A stretch of 40,063 bases of DNA from Candidatus Caenarcanum bioreactoricola (GTDB taxonomy: Bacteria; Cyanobacteriota; Vampirovibrionia; Caenarcaniphilales; Caenarcanaceae). Made by a program: the position numbers and the translations under genes. Numbering within the stretch: position 1 is the first letter of the stretch; the number at the start of each line of letters is the position of its first letter. Positions 26,396-35,198 of this stretch are shown piece after piece. The notes below the pieces were generated by a model. It was given only the letters and a program-made list of their open reading frames with translations, was not told the origin of the DNA and did no database searches. The stretch lies in the NCBI GenBank assembly GCA_001899385.1, contig MOYB01000005.1, positions 163,956 to 204,018 on the forward strand. Direction: 5' to 3'.

Positions 26396-26425
26396 GCTCA
26401 ACCCCCTAAATCCCCCTGACAGGGG
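26396..26425. repeat. GC-rich repeat downstream of groEL
   Basis: GCTCAA followed by C-runs and a CCCCT-GAC-AGGGG hairpin (26413-26425). It shares the GCTCAA plus G/C-run design of the islands in metG and hisA, but is intergenic. It may also help terminate groEL transcripts. Confidence 0.5.
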
Positions 26426-26452
26426 ACTTTTAAGGATATAAATTTTTATATA

Positions 26453-26485
26453 AGCTCTCTTTTATAATAAAGGAGGGCTTTTTTT
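26453..26485 (+). terminator. Rho-independent terminator of groESL
   Basis: An 11-base-pair stem (26453-26463 with 26469-26479, two G-U pairs, 5-base loop) followed by a run of seven T (26479-26485). It overlaps the last codons of the convergent 471-aa gene. Confidence 0.8.
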
Positions 26486-27877
26486 ATTGGGAAACAAAGA
26501 ATTATCTCTTCCAAAAAGAACTTCCATTTGATTTTCTGCTTCTATCCAAGGATCACCAGCTTCTTTTCCTTGAGCTTCTTTAATTATTTCTGTTAGTATT
26601 TCTTTTACAGATAATTCAGGCTTTTCTAAGCGTTTTGCAAAGAAAATAATAGATATTTGATTTTTAATAGGCTCACCTATTTCTATTGAGTTTTTTAATA
26701 AATCATAAAAATCATTATCTGTAGAATCACGAACAACTTCACCTAAAAGACTTTTTAAAACCGCAATATCTTTAAAATCTTTTTTTATTCCTTCTGCTTG
26801 TTTTATTAAAAAATCTTTACCTTTAGTTATTAATTGGTTTATTGTAGGAAATTCAGGCATAGGTGGAATAGGAACATCAGGTTTTAGAGGAATATCTCTT
26901 GCCCAATCATCAATATCTGCTGTTGATACTGGGACTTCTTTAATATTTTCTTTTATAGGTGATGTATCTGGAGTATATTTATCTTTAACTTTAGAAATAA
27001 AATTTTGAACCTCTGTAAACGCTTTTTTTCCTTTTTCTTTTATTGCTTGTTTTTTTTCTTCTGTATCAAAAAGTATTTGAACGCAATCATCTATTAAAGC
27101 TTGTCTTCTATTTTCAAAATTATTTAATGTATAGTTGGCTTTATTAGGCTCTAATATAGTAAGATCTAACTTGGGTTTTTCTGTTGTTTTTTTTATTACT
27201 ATATCTATCGTAATATTAGGATTTAAAACTTTTTCAATTTCAACTAAATATTTTATTAAATCAGAAGTTTTAATACCTTTAATACTAGAATCTATAGAAT
27301 CTATAGAATCTAAAAATTTTTGATAAGAAAATTCTTGAGGATTATCTTCTAAAGCTTTACTTAATGGTTTAATAACTTGTTCATTATATTCTTCTCTATT
27401 TTCTTTTATAAATCCTAAGATACAATTTTTTTCAAAAGTTAATTTTTCTTTATATTTATCAATTTTTGCCTTTAAAGCTTCAAACAAAGGATTATTTTCT
27501 TCTTTAGTTGTTGATTTGATTAAACTAGGCATCATCTTTGCCATAACTTCTTTTATATAAGCTTTCTTTTTATCTTCAGGTAAATAATCTAATTTTTGAA
27601 CTTCAAAAAATTCTTTTAATAATTTCTCAAATAAACTTTCAGAACTATAAGTATCATCTTGTAAATGTCTTCCAAGAAGTTTTGAAGTTTCTTCTACAAA
27701 AGGCTCAATTATTTGATTGCAAACACCTTTTGATTGTACTTGTCCAGCACCTAATGCTCCTAAACAAATATTATATGATCTAAGAAAAGATTCTCCATTT
27801 AAATCTTGCACTTCAAAACATTGTTCTAAAGATTCAAGTAAACAATATTTATTATTTTTATATTTAAAACTCTTCAT
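26462..27877 (-). CDS. Unrecognised 471-residue helical protein
   Basis: No signal peptide or membrane segment is evident. The N-terminal 55 residues carry four Cys ('YCLLESLEQCFEV', 'YNICLGALGAGQ', 'GVCNQII'). Most of the rest is charged and helical, with a short 'DSIDSID' duplication and a Pro-rich stretch near 340 ('LKPDVPIPPMPEFP'). No catalytic motif is recognised. Its 3' end is shared with the groEL terminator. It probably has its own promoter in the gap at 27878-27961. Confidence 0.7.
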   Translation of the reverse strand: MKSFKYKNNKYCLLESLEQCFEVQDLNGESFLRSYNICLGALGAGQVQSKGVCNQIIEPFVEETSKLLGRHLQDDTYSSESLFEKLLKEFFEVQKLDYLPEDKKKAYIKEVMAKMMPSLIKSTTKEENNPLFEALKAKIDKYKEKLTFEKNCILGFIKENREEYNEQVIKPLSKALEDNPQEFSYQKFLDSIDSIDSSIKGIKTSDLIKYLVEIEKVLNPNITIDIVIKKTTEKPKLDLTILEPNKANYTLNNFENRRQALIDDCVQILFDTEEKKQAIKEKGKKAFTEVQNFISKVKDKYTPDTSPIKENIKEVPVSTADIDDWARDIPLKPDVPIPPMPEFPTINQLITKGKDFLIKQAEGIKKDFKDIAVLKSLLGEVVRDSTDNDFYDLLKNSIEIGEPIKNQISIIFFAKRLEKPELSVKEILTEIIKEAQGKEAGDPWIEAENQMEVLFGRDNSLFPNKKSPPLL

Positions 27878-27961
27878 ATATTTCTCTCCAATAAAAAAAT
27901 ATTAAAATCCTATATTTATAAAAATTTTTCTTTAATAAAAATTATAAATTGTTAAATTAAT

Positions 27962-28639
27962 TTAATTTTCAATATAACCTACAAGTCTATATTCTTTAGT
28001 TTTAATACTTAACATAACTTTGATTGCATCTTCATTAATAATTGCTAAAGGATATTTTTTAAGTATTTTTTCTTTTACTTTTGATAAAGTTAAGGGTTCT
28101 AAATTATAAGGATCTTTATAAATAGCTAAAGCAATATTATTATCTTCTAATAAATCTATTTTAAGTCTTTCATAAAAAACTAATACAGGTGTATCTATTT
28201 CTATAAGATCAAATAATTCTTCTATATCTTCTATATACATACGTACACACCCATGAGAAGAATATTTCCCTACTGATGGATAATTATAAGTACCATGAAT
28301 ACCGAATTCTATATTTGTAGCACTATCTTTATGAAAAGTAATCCATCTTGTTCCTAAAGGACTATTTTCACCAGGTTTTATAGTTTCAGCTTTATTATAT
28401 GGATTAATCCAACCTGGATTTTTACTTTTTTCTATTACTAAAAATTTACCTATTGGCGTTTTAAATGAATTCATACCCAAACCGACATAATATTGTTTTA
28501 GAATTTCGTTTTTCTTAGTATCTATTAAAGACAAAATCCGCTGAACTACATCTATTTGAATTTCAACGGATTCATTTGCTTTTACTATGCTATGAAAGGA
28601 AAAGATTAATACAATAATTAGTATTAATTTCTTTACCAT
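27962..28639 (-). CDS. L,D-transpeptidase, YkuD family
   Basis: 225 residues with an N-terminal signal sequence (about 1-22). The YkuD catalytic motif is intact: HGTYNY at 115-120 and SHGCVRM at 128-134 with nucleophile Cys131. The family forms 3-3 peptidoglycan cross-links or anchors lipoproteins to peptidoglycan in the periplasm. No LysM domain is present. A C-terminal extension of about 70 residues lies after the catalytic domain. The start overlaps the end of the upstream coiled-coil gene by 7 bases, so the two are translationally linked. Confidence 0.93.
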   Translation of the reverse strand: MVKKLILIIVLIFSFHSIVKANESVEIQIDVVQRILSLIDTKKNEILKQYYVGLGMNSFKTPIGKFLVIEKSKNPGWINPYNKAETIKPGENSPLGTRWITFHKDSATNIEFGIHGTYNYPSVGKYSSHGCVRMYIEDIEELFDLIEIDTPVLVFYERLKIDLLEDNNIALAIYKDPYNLEPLTLSKVKEKILKKYPLAIINEDAIKVMLSIKTKEYRLVGYIEN

Positions 28640-29103
28640 GCACCTCTATAATATTTTGATTCTTTTACTTCTTGTTTCTTCTCTATCTTTTCTACTTTTT
28701 TCTCTGTTTTTTGTTCTACTTTCTGTTCTATTTTTTCTTCTTCTTGACAATCTTTAAGAGAAGTTTTTACTTTGTTTACTTCTTCTTGAGATTTTTTCAA
28801 CTTAGCTTTAAGTTCAGCTACTTCTTTTTCTAACGCTATAACATCATCAGAACTTTCTACAACAGAATCTTTTACTTCTTGTTTTTCTTCAATTCTCTCT
28901 ATTAAAGCTAATTTGTGTTCCAATTCTGCAATTTTTGCTTTTGCAAGTTTTAATTCTTCTTGACAGCTTAATTTTTTTTCAGGCTTTACTGTTGCACAAG
29001 GATCACAACATGGATTCGTATAAAATTTCCTTGCAGAGACATTTATACTAGAACATAAAACTAGAAAACTAGCTAATATAAATACTATTGTTTTTTTACT
29101 CAT
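28633..29103 (-). CDS. Secreted coiled-coil protein
   Basis: 156 residues with a signal peptide (about 1-24, ending 'INVSA'). A short Cys cluster 'NPCCDPCATV' follows, then heptad-type Lys/Glu-rich helices ('CQEELKLAKAKIAELEHKLA', 'LEKEVAELKAKLKKSQEEV') and a 'KVEKIEKKQEVKE' tail. Expected in the periplasm. Its 7-base overlap with the L,D-transpeptidase suggests a structural or partner role in the wall. Specific function unknown. Confidence 0.75.
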   Translation of the reverse strand: MSKKTIVFILASFLVLCSSINVSARKFYTNPCCDPCATVKPEKKLSCQEELKLAKAKIAELEHKLALIERIEEKQEVKDSVVESSDDVIALEKEVAELKAKLKKSQEEVNKVKTSLKDCQEEEKIEQKVEQKTEKKVEKIEKKQEVKESKYYRGAW

Positions 29104-29263
29104 AAATTTTTTAATGAACTATTGATAATCTATTTAATAATAAATCTATATATGCAAATTAGCAAGTAAATTTACAACATATTAACTTTAATTTAGTGTA
29201 TAATTTAATTAGAAGATAATATAATATTAATTAGACAATAAATTTTTATAAGAGAGATTATAT

Positions 29264-29578
29264 ATGGGTACTTTTTTAAAAATAGAAGCAGGAAAAAGTA
29301 ATTTTCGTCGATTAGCTTCGTCAAATAACTCTCAGCAAATATTATTAGACGATAAGCCTGTTAATAAATTAATAATGAAAGATGTTTCAGCGAGAAAAAA
29401 AACAAAAAAAAGAGATCTTCTTTCTAGTGTTTCTCAGTTTTTTAGTACTACCACTAATAAAGTGACATCTGCAGGTGCTGTTGCTTTAGTTATAATTGCA
29501 ACATTTGGTAGAAGCTTTAGTGGTGGTAATAATATTAAACCTAAAATGGCTACCGCTTTAGTAAGAAAGTCACATTAG
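29264..29578 (+). CDS. Small basic protein of unknown function
   Basis: 104 residues: a polar basic N-terminal half with 'SARKKTKKRD' and one hydrophobic stretch 'SAGAVALVIIATFG' at about 69-82, followed by a basic tail. AGAGAG lies just upstream of the ATG and TATAAT at 29199-29204 could be its -10. No family recognised. It is transcribed against both neighbours. Confidence 0.55.
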   Translation: MGTFLKIEAGKSNFRRLASSNNSQQILLDDKPVNKLIMKDVSARKKTKKRDLLSSVSQFFSTTTNKVTSAGAVALVIIATFGRSFSGGNNIKPKMATALVRKSH

Positions 29579-29615
29579 AAATAAATTTTTCAAAAATCAG
29601 TTTAAATTCTTTTTA

Positions 29616-30548
29616 TTATGATAATATTCCTTGAAATTCTTGCATAATTTGATTATTTACTTTTTGCAAAGAAAGTGCGGTAGTTAAAGTTAATTTTAAT
29701 TTCTTAAAATCATTTGCAGTAAATTTAGTGTTTACATTACTATTAAGCAAAGTTTCTGGTCTAACTGTAACACCCTCTGGTGGCTTTTGTCTAAGCCCAC
29801 TTTCTTCTGTTTCTTTAAAATAAGGAGTATCTCCTATAGAAGCTAAACCTTGCGGATTAGGGATTGAAGCTAAAGCAAGCTTATAAAGTGGAACTAAAAG
29901 TCCTTTTCTGTTTCCATATACTATCCCTTTAGAATCCAACTCAACTTCTGTATAACGTCCCAAAATAAGACCATTAGAATCTCTTGTTAAATCAATAGGT
30001 ACCATTGGTCCAAATTTATATTCTAAGTCTTTTCCAATAATTTTTTCTTGAGTTAAAATAGGAGATTCTCCTAAAATAGGATGCTCTACATTATTAAAAG
30101 GATCTTTATATCTTTGTTTTTGCTTTACTTGACCACTCCCAATAGGGTAGCCCATTACTAAATAATCTTTTTGTGTTGTTAAATAAGTTCTTTCTTCATT
30201 TTGTTTTCCTATATAAGTATCTTCTACTTTTTTAGTTCTTGTATATTTAAAATCTCCTAGTTGTGTAAGATATTCATTCTTATCATCTTTTACAAGGAAA
30301 TATACAAAAGGATATTTATCATCAATACTAACTTTAGTTAATTTTTCCCCTTTCATAAAAATAGCTGCTTTTGGATCTTGTGTTTTTTGATTTTCCTCTA
30401 AAATTAAACCAAAACCACTGTTTCTTAATTTTCTATTTGTATATTGATAACCGGGAGTATTAACATTTAAAAGATCTTCTTGTTTATATTTAAGCGCATC
30501 CTGTATAGTAAGTGAACTGTTTACAGAATTATTATAAGCATCAAACAT
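29616..30548 (-). CDS. FlgG/FlgF-like flagellar rod/hook-basal-body protein
   Basis: 310 residues. The N-terminal rod motif reads 'LLNVNTPGYQYTNRKL' (about 27-42), corresponding to 'NLANVNTTGFK'. The middle has 'YFLVKDDKNEYLTQLGDFKY' like the FlgG 'G.F.V...G...YTR.G.F', then 'LVMGYPI', 'VELDSKGIVYG', 'LASIPNPQGLASIGDTPYF', and 'PETLLNSNVN' in place of 'QG.LE.SNVD', so the order of FlgG is kept. In known systems this builds the periplasmic axial rod. No other flagellar gene is in the window and the C-terminal helix is divergent, so a repurposed periplasmic role is possible. Confidence 0.75.
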   Translation of the reverse strand: MFDAYNNSVNSSLTIQDALKYKQEDLLNVNTPGYQYTNRKLRNSGFGLILEENQKTQDPKAAIFMKGEKLTKVSIDDKYPFVYFLVKDDKNEYLTQLGDFKYTRTKKVEDTYIGKQNEERTYLTTQKDYLVMGYPIGSGQVKQKQRYKDPFNNVEHPILGESPILTQEKIIGKDLEYKFGPMVPIDLTRDSNGLILGRYTEVELDSKGIVYGNRKGLLVPLYKLALASIPNPQGLASIGDTPYFKETEESGLRQKPPEGVTVRPETLLNSNVNTKFTANDFKKLKLTLTTALSLQKVNNQIMQEFQGILS

Positions 30549-30709
30549 AAAAATTAGATTATTTGTTGTACTTTCTATATACTCAATTTTTTATATTAAA
30601 AATAAACTTTTAAGATGAATTTAAAAAATTATTGAATTTTTCTTGTCAACATATAAGGAGTTGAGTTAAACTAATTATAGTTATCTTTAATTCTTTAGGG
30701 AGCAATATT

Positions 30710-32095
30710 TTGTATACAGAAGAATCCGGTATAATTTCAACTCAAGTTAATGAAGGTTTAGCTTGCATAAAAGTATTTGGTGTAGGTGGTGGCGGTTCTA
30801 ATGCTGTAGATCGTATGATTTCTGCAGGACTTCCTGTTGAATTCTGGGTTGCAAATACTGACAGACAAGTTCTTAACAGATCTCTTTCAAAAAACAGAAT
30901 ACAACTTGGTAATAAATTAACAAAGGGATTAGGCGCAGGGGGGAATCCTACTGTTGGAACAAAAGCTTCTGAAGAAAGTCGTGAAGAGATTTCTAAAGCC
31001 ATGAAAGGTGCTGATATGATTTTTATAACAGCAGGTATGGGTGGCGGTACTGGTACTGGATCTGCTCCTATTTTTGCAGAAATTGCTAAAGAAATGGGAA
31101 TTTTAACTGTTGCTGTTGTCACAAGACCTTTTTCTTTTGAGGGTAGACGTAGACAATGTCAAGCAGAACAAGGTTTAGAAATTTTAAAAGATGCAGTTGA
31201 TGCTCTTATTATAGTACCTAATGATCGTCTTTTACAGATAATTAATAAAAATACTTCTATGAATGAAGCTTTTAGAATTGCTGATGGAGTTCTTTTAGAT
31301 GGAGTTCAAGGTATTTCTGACATAATAACTATACCTGGCTTAATAAATGTTGATTTTGCAGATGTTAGATCTATAATGTCTCTTTCTGGATCTGCTTTAA
31401 TGGGAGTAGGCTATGCGTCTGGAGAGAATCGCGCAATAGAAGCCGCAAATCAAGCAATAAGCAGTCCTCTTTTAGATGCTCCAATAAATGGCGCCCAAGG
31501 CATAATATTCAATGTTACTGGCGGTTCAGATTTAACTTTACATGAAGTAAATGAAGCAGCAGATGTTATTTACAAAAATCTTTATAATGATGATGCAAAT
31601 GTTATAATCGGCGCAGTAATTGATGAAAGTTTGGAAAATCAAATTAAAATAACTATTATTGCAACGGGTTTTGAACAAAATCAAGGACAAGATGTATTTA
31701 GCAATAATAGTCAAATGAATTTTTCTACACATCACAGAACCCCAGCAACAAATACTTCTTATAATCTCTTTTCTCTAAAAAATAAATCTAGTTCTAGTAG
31801 TAGTGGTTTTAATTTAAATAGAAATACTTCTTCTAATCAGCAACAACAAAGTGTACAAATGGAATCTTTATTAAAAGAAGTTACACCTGTTTCAAAAATT
31901 ATTAATGAGACTTCAGAAAGAAAGCCTATTATAGAAAGAGTTTTAAATTTTGAAAATAAAAAAGAAAAACAAGAACAAGAAAATATAGAACAACTTTCTT
32001 TAGAAGAAGAAGCAACAATTGGCGCAAACTCTGGACAAAAAAGAATAAGAATAGATATCCCAAGCTTTTTAAGAGCTGATTTATATGAAGATTAA
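30710..32095 (+). CDS. ftsZ: Cell division protein FtsZ
   Basis: A 461-residue tubulin-like GTPase that forms the division ring. It has '[14 protein letters not shown]' near 21-34, 'NTDRQVL' near 49, the tubulin signature '[12 protein letters not shown]' near 108-119 and 'NDRLL' near 171. The last 15 residues contain the conserved tail peptide 'IDIPSFLR', used to bind FtsA/SepF-type partners, after a long Ser/Gln/Glu-rich linker. TTG start at 30710 is preceded by AGGGAG (30697-30702). The 3' end overlaps the ubiX-like gene by 11 bases. ftsA and ftsQ are not adjacent. Confidence 0.98.
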   Translation: MYTEESGIISTQVNEGLACIKVFGVGGGGSNAVDRMISAGLPVEFWVANTDRQVLNRSLSKNRIQLGNKLTKGLGAGGNPTVGTKASEESREEISKAMKGADMIFITAGMGGGTGTGSAPIFAEIAKEMGILTVAVVTRPFSFEGRRRQCQAEQGLEILKDAVDALIIVPNDRLLQIINKNTSMNEAFRIADGVLLDGVQGISDIITIPGLINVDFADVRSIMSLSGSALMGVGYASGENRAIEAANQAISSPLLDAPINGAQGIIFNVTGGSDLTLHEVNEAADVIYKNLYNDDANVIIGAVIDESLENQIKITIIATGFEQNQGQDVFSNNSQMNFSTHHRTPATNTSYNLFSLKNKSSSSSSGFNLNRNTSSNQQQQSVQMESLLKEVTPVSKIINETSERKPIIERVLNFENKKEKQEQENIEQLSLEEEATIGANSGQKRIRIDIPSFLRADLYED

Positions 32096-32642
32096 TATTG
32101 CTATCACAGGAGCTAGTGGCAGTATTTATGCATTAAAACTTTTAAATTTTCTTTTAAATATAGATTATAAAATTAATCTTATTATTTCAGATAATGGATA
32201 TAAAGTTCTTGAACATGAATGTAAAGGATTTAAAATAAATCATAAAAATTTACAAATACATGATAATAAAAATCTTTGTGCTGATATTGCAAGTGGTTCA
32301 AATAAAATAAAAGCCATGATTATAATTCCTTGTAGTATGGGGAGTTTAGCAAGAATTGCAAATGGTATTTCTAATGATTTAATTTCAAGATCTGCAGATA
32401 TATGTTTAAAAGAAAAATACCAATTAATAATTTGTCCTAGAGAAACTCCTTTTAATACTATTCATCTTAGAAATATGCTTTCTTTATCTCAAGATGGTGC
32501 TGTAATTCTTCCTTGTATGCCAGCATTTTATCATTTGCCAAAGAGTTTAGATGATATTAGTGATTTTCTATGCGGAAAAGTTCTTGATATTTTAAATATA
32601 AAACATGAATTATTCAAAGCTTGGAAAGAACCTTCTTTATAG
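32085..32642 (+). CDS. ubiX: UbiX-family flavin prenyltransferase
   Basis: 185 residues. TGASGS at 8-13 is the flavin-binding loop; '[31 protein letters not shown]' in the middle and '[27 protein letters not shown]' match UbiX. The family makes prenylated FMN, the cofactor of UbiD-type decarboxylases. No ubiD is in the window. It starts inside the end of ftsZ (11-base overlap), so it depends on ftsZ translation. Confidence 0.9.
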   Translation: MKINIAITGASGSIYALKLLNFLLNIDYKINLIISDNGYKVLEHECKGFKINHKNLQIHDNKNLCADIASGSNKIKAMIIIPCSMGSLARIANGISNDLISRSADICLKEKYQLIICPRETPFNTIHLRNMLSLSQDGAVILPCMPAFYHLPKSLDDISDFLCGKVLDILNIKHELFKAWKEPSL

Positions 32643-32644
32643 CT

Positions 32645-33799
32645 TTATAATCTTGCCAAATAAGAATTAGGATATAGATCTTTTAATAAAGATTTATAGT
32701 TTTGACTTGGGTAACTAATAGAATCTTCCAAAGAAGTAATAAGATTTAAAATAGATTGATATTGTCCTTTTTCATTATAACCTGCTAAATTCCCCATAAA
32801 TTGAATAATATCTTTATTATTTTTATCTTTATAAGAATATATTCTAAAGAATTGACTAGGAAGTCCAAAAATTTTCTGCATATCAAACATTGATAAATTA
32901 ATTTGTCCTTTATCCGTTATTATTGCAATCATTATTTTACTTGTTTGAGGCATAATCCTTTTTTCTATTTCTAAAATATTATTTATTTTATAATTTGCTT
33001 CTTTTAATTCATAAGTTATTTCATCAAAAGAAAAAGTCTTTTCCCATGAATCATTTGCTTCTCCAATTAATACAAAAGGAAAAGCTTTTTCTGTAAAAGC
33101 AGTCTTAAAATCAGTACAAATTAACTTACCCCTGCTATCTAATAATATTTCTCCTTCTGTAGCTTTTATAAATCTTTTAACAATATCTTTTTCTGATTCA
33201 ATACCAATATAATCAATGTCTCTTGCATTTATATCATAATCTTTTATTCTAGTTTTTGATTGAGTTAAACATGAAAAGGAAGATCGCATTATTACAATTC
33301 CTGCTTTTATTGCTTCTGTTGCTGTGTCATTTTCAACCAACGCCCCTATAATCGAACTTAAAAGATGTTCTTTGTATACATAATTTACAGCTATAATGCC
33401 TGAATTATTTTTAATTATTTCTATTTTGCCTCTATACCAGCGATTTCCTAGATAAATCAAAGAATCATCTTTAGTTTTAATACTAAAAGGCACAGATAAA
33501 TCAGTTATTTTATATTCTTTTCCATTTTTTATAAATAATAAATCATAATCACCAAGACTATTTATTTTTATTTTATATTTAGTCATAGCTTTTAATGCTA
33601 TGCTTTGATCTTTATTTTCTTGTTCAAGAAACTTTATTTCACCATTGTCAGAAGTGCCTAATAAACTATTTGCAGAATCAAAATCTATTTTTAATCTTAT
33701 TACATCTGGATTCTCCGGTATTTCAAGAGGACTTCCACAAAAAGCTTTAAGATTAAAAAAGAAGAATATTAAAAGTCCACATAATAATTTTTTTCTCAT
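32645..33799 (-). CDS. SpoIID/LytB-like secreted protein, active site apparently altered
   Basis: 384 residues with a signal peptide (about 1-21, 'LLIFFFFNLKAFCGSP'). The centre follows the SpoIID layout: 'RWYRGKIEIIKNNSGIIAVN', then the core 'SSIIGALVENDTATEAIKAG', then 'ATEGEILLDSRGKLICTDF'. SpoIID proteins are lytic transglycosylases using a Glu in a 'GEMP..WP.EALKAQ' motif; aligned from 'EAIKAG', that Glu position is Leu, so activity may be lost or altered. Its start overlaps the lysA end by 4 bases (ATGA). Confidence 0.75.
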   Translation of the reverse strand: MRKKLLCGLLIFFFFNLKAFCGSPLEIPENPDVIRLKIDFDSANSLLGTSDNGEIKFLEQENKDQSIALKAMTKYKIKINSLGDYDLLFIKNGKEYKITDLSVPFSIKTKDDSLIYLGNRWYRGKIEIIKNNSGIIAVNYVYKEHLLSSIIGALVENDTATEAIKAGIVIMRSSFSCLTQSKTRIKDYDINARDIDYIGIESEKDIVKRFIKATEGEILLDSRGKLICTDFKTAFTEKAFPFVLIGEANDSWEKTFSFDEITYELKEANYKINNILEIEKRIMPQTSKIMIAIITDKGQINLSMFDMQKIFGLPSQFFRIYSYKDKNNKDIIQFMGNLAGYNEKGQYQSILNLITSLEDSISYPSQNYKSLLKDLYPNSYLARL

Positions 33800-35103
33800 C
33801 TTAATCTCTCTGGCAATAAATCATTTCTAAGTAAATCTTCTAAATTTTCTCTTTTTAAAATTAAATCAGCTTGCCCATCTTTAACTAAAATCATTGCAGG
33901 TTTTGCAACACGATTATAATTAGAAGACATAGAATAATTATAAGCTCCTGTACTAAATATAACTAATAAATCTCCTTGTTTTAAATTCTTTGGTAATTCT
34001 ACTTCTTTAATTAATACATCTCCTGATTCACAAAATCTCCCTGCTAAACAATAAGTTATTTGTTCTTCTTGCTTTAAAGGATCCTCAATACTAACACAAG
34101 AATATTTTGCACCATAAGTAATACTTCTTGGATTATCTGCCATGCCTCCGTCAACTGCTATATAATGTTTCCCTTCTGGTATTTTTTTGGAACTACCTAC
34201 TGTATAAAGTGTAATGCCTGCTCTTCCAACAAGACTTCTCCCTGGCTCTAAAATTAATTTTGGGAGTTTTAAATTTAGAATTTTTACATTTTCTTTTATG
34301 CTATTTGTAATTCTTTCTATAACTTCTCTTATACAAGGTGGTTCATCTTTTTCTGTATAGTATATACCAATACCACCACCTATATCAAGTTCTTCAAATT
34401 CAAGATTATATTTTCTTTTTATATCAGCATATAGATTCATTAAGATTTTGGCTTCATCTTCATAAGGTTGAATTTCAAATATTTGTGAACCAATATGTGC
34501 ATGTAATCCTAAAATTTCAATATGTCTATGTTCAAGAAGTTTTTGAAGAGCTGAATCTAATTGTTCAAGATCAAAGCCAAATTTACTATCAAGATGACCT
34601 GTTTTTATATATTCATGAGTATGACATTCAATACCCGGTGTAACTCTTAATAATACTTTTGCAGGAGTATTTAAAGAAATTAAACGATCTATTTCATCAA
34701 AATTATCTAATACTATTTTAGTTTTATATAAACAAGCTTTTTGAAGTTCTTTAAGAGATTTATTATTACCATGAAAATAAATTTTTTCAGCAGGAAAGTT
34801 TATTGATTGAGCAGTATAAAGTTCCCCTTCTGAAACTACATCAACACCTATTTCTTGTTTATTTAAAATAGAAAAAATTGCTTTTAAACAAAGAGCTTTG
34901 CCTGCAAATAAAACTTGACTATTTGGATAGAATTCTTTTAAGGCAGATTTATATTTATTTATAGCATTAAGAAGAGTTGTTTCATCTATTATATAAAGAG
35001 GTGTCCCAAATTTTTGTGCAATTTCTTTTAAATTACAACCACCTATTTCTAATATATTATTATTTATTTGAGCACTATCAGGAAAATATGGAGCTAATTT
35101 CAT
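33796..35103 (-). CDS. lysA: Diaminopimelate decarboxylase
   Basis: 435-residue PLP fold-type III enzyme making lysine from meso-DAP. 'VLFAGKALCLKAIF' carries the PLP Lys69; 'LGLHAHIGSQI', 'ELDIGGGIGI', 'LEPGRSLVG' and 'CESGDVL' are family landmarks. DAP is also the peptidoglycan cross-linking residue, linking this gene to the wall enzymes nearby. It is divergent from clpX (95-base gap) and overlaps the SpoIID-like gene. Confidence 0.96.
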   Translation of the reverse strand: MKLAPYFPDSAQINNNILEIGGCNLKEIAQKFGTPLYIIDETTLLNAINKYKSALKEFYPNSQVLFAGKALCLKAIFSILNKQEIGVDVVSEGELYTAQSINFPAEKIYFHGNNKSLKELQKACLYKTKIVLDNFDEIDRLISLNTPAKVLLRVTPGIECHTHEYIKTGHLDSKFGFDLEQLDSALQKLLEHRHIEILGLHAHIGSQIFEIQPYEDEAKILMNLYADIKRKYNLEFEELDIGGGIGIYYTEKDEPPCIREVIERITNSIKENVKILNLKLPKLILEPGRSLVGRAGITLYTVGSSKKIPEGKHYIAVDGGMADNPRSITYGAKYSCVSIEDPLKQEEQITYCLAGRFCESGDVLIKEVELPKNLKQGDLLVIFSTGAYNYSMSSNYNRVAKPAMILVKDGQADLILKRENLEDLLRNDLLPERLR

Positions 35104-35198
35104 AAATTATATAAATTTGTAATAAAAAATAATTATACTAGAACTTTTAATTAGGAATTAATATTAAAATACTAACTATAAATAAATTAAAAAATTAT

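Noticed and set aside
27290-27315. Short tandem repeat of ATAGAATCT
   Set aside because: It is a few in-frame copies inside the 471-aa gene (DSIDSID). It is too short to count as an element and is explained as simple slippage.
30643-30671. Promoter for ftsZ (TTGTCA with TTAAAC)
   Set aside because: The -10 match is poor, and the better -10-like TATAGT at 30676 is at the wrong distance.
30742-31122. Minus-strand open frame within ftsZ
   Set aside because: It is antisense to the most conserved FtsZ region, and its Pro/Ala-rich product mirrors the Gly-rich codons.
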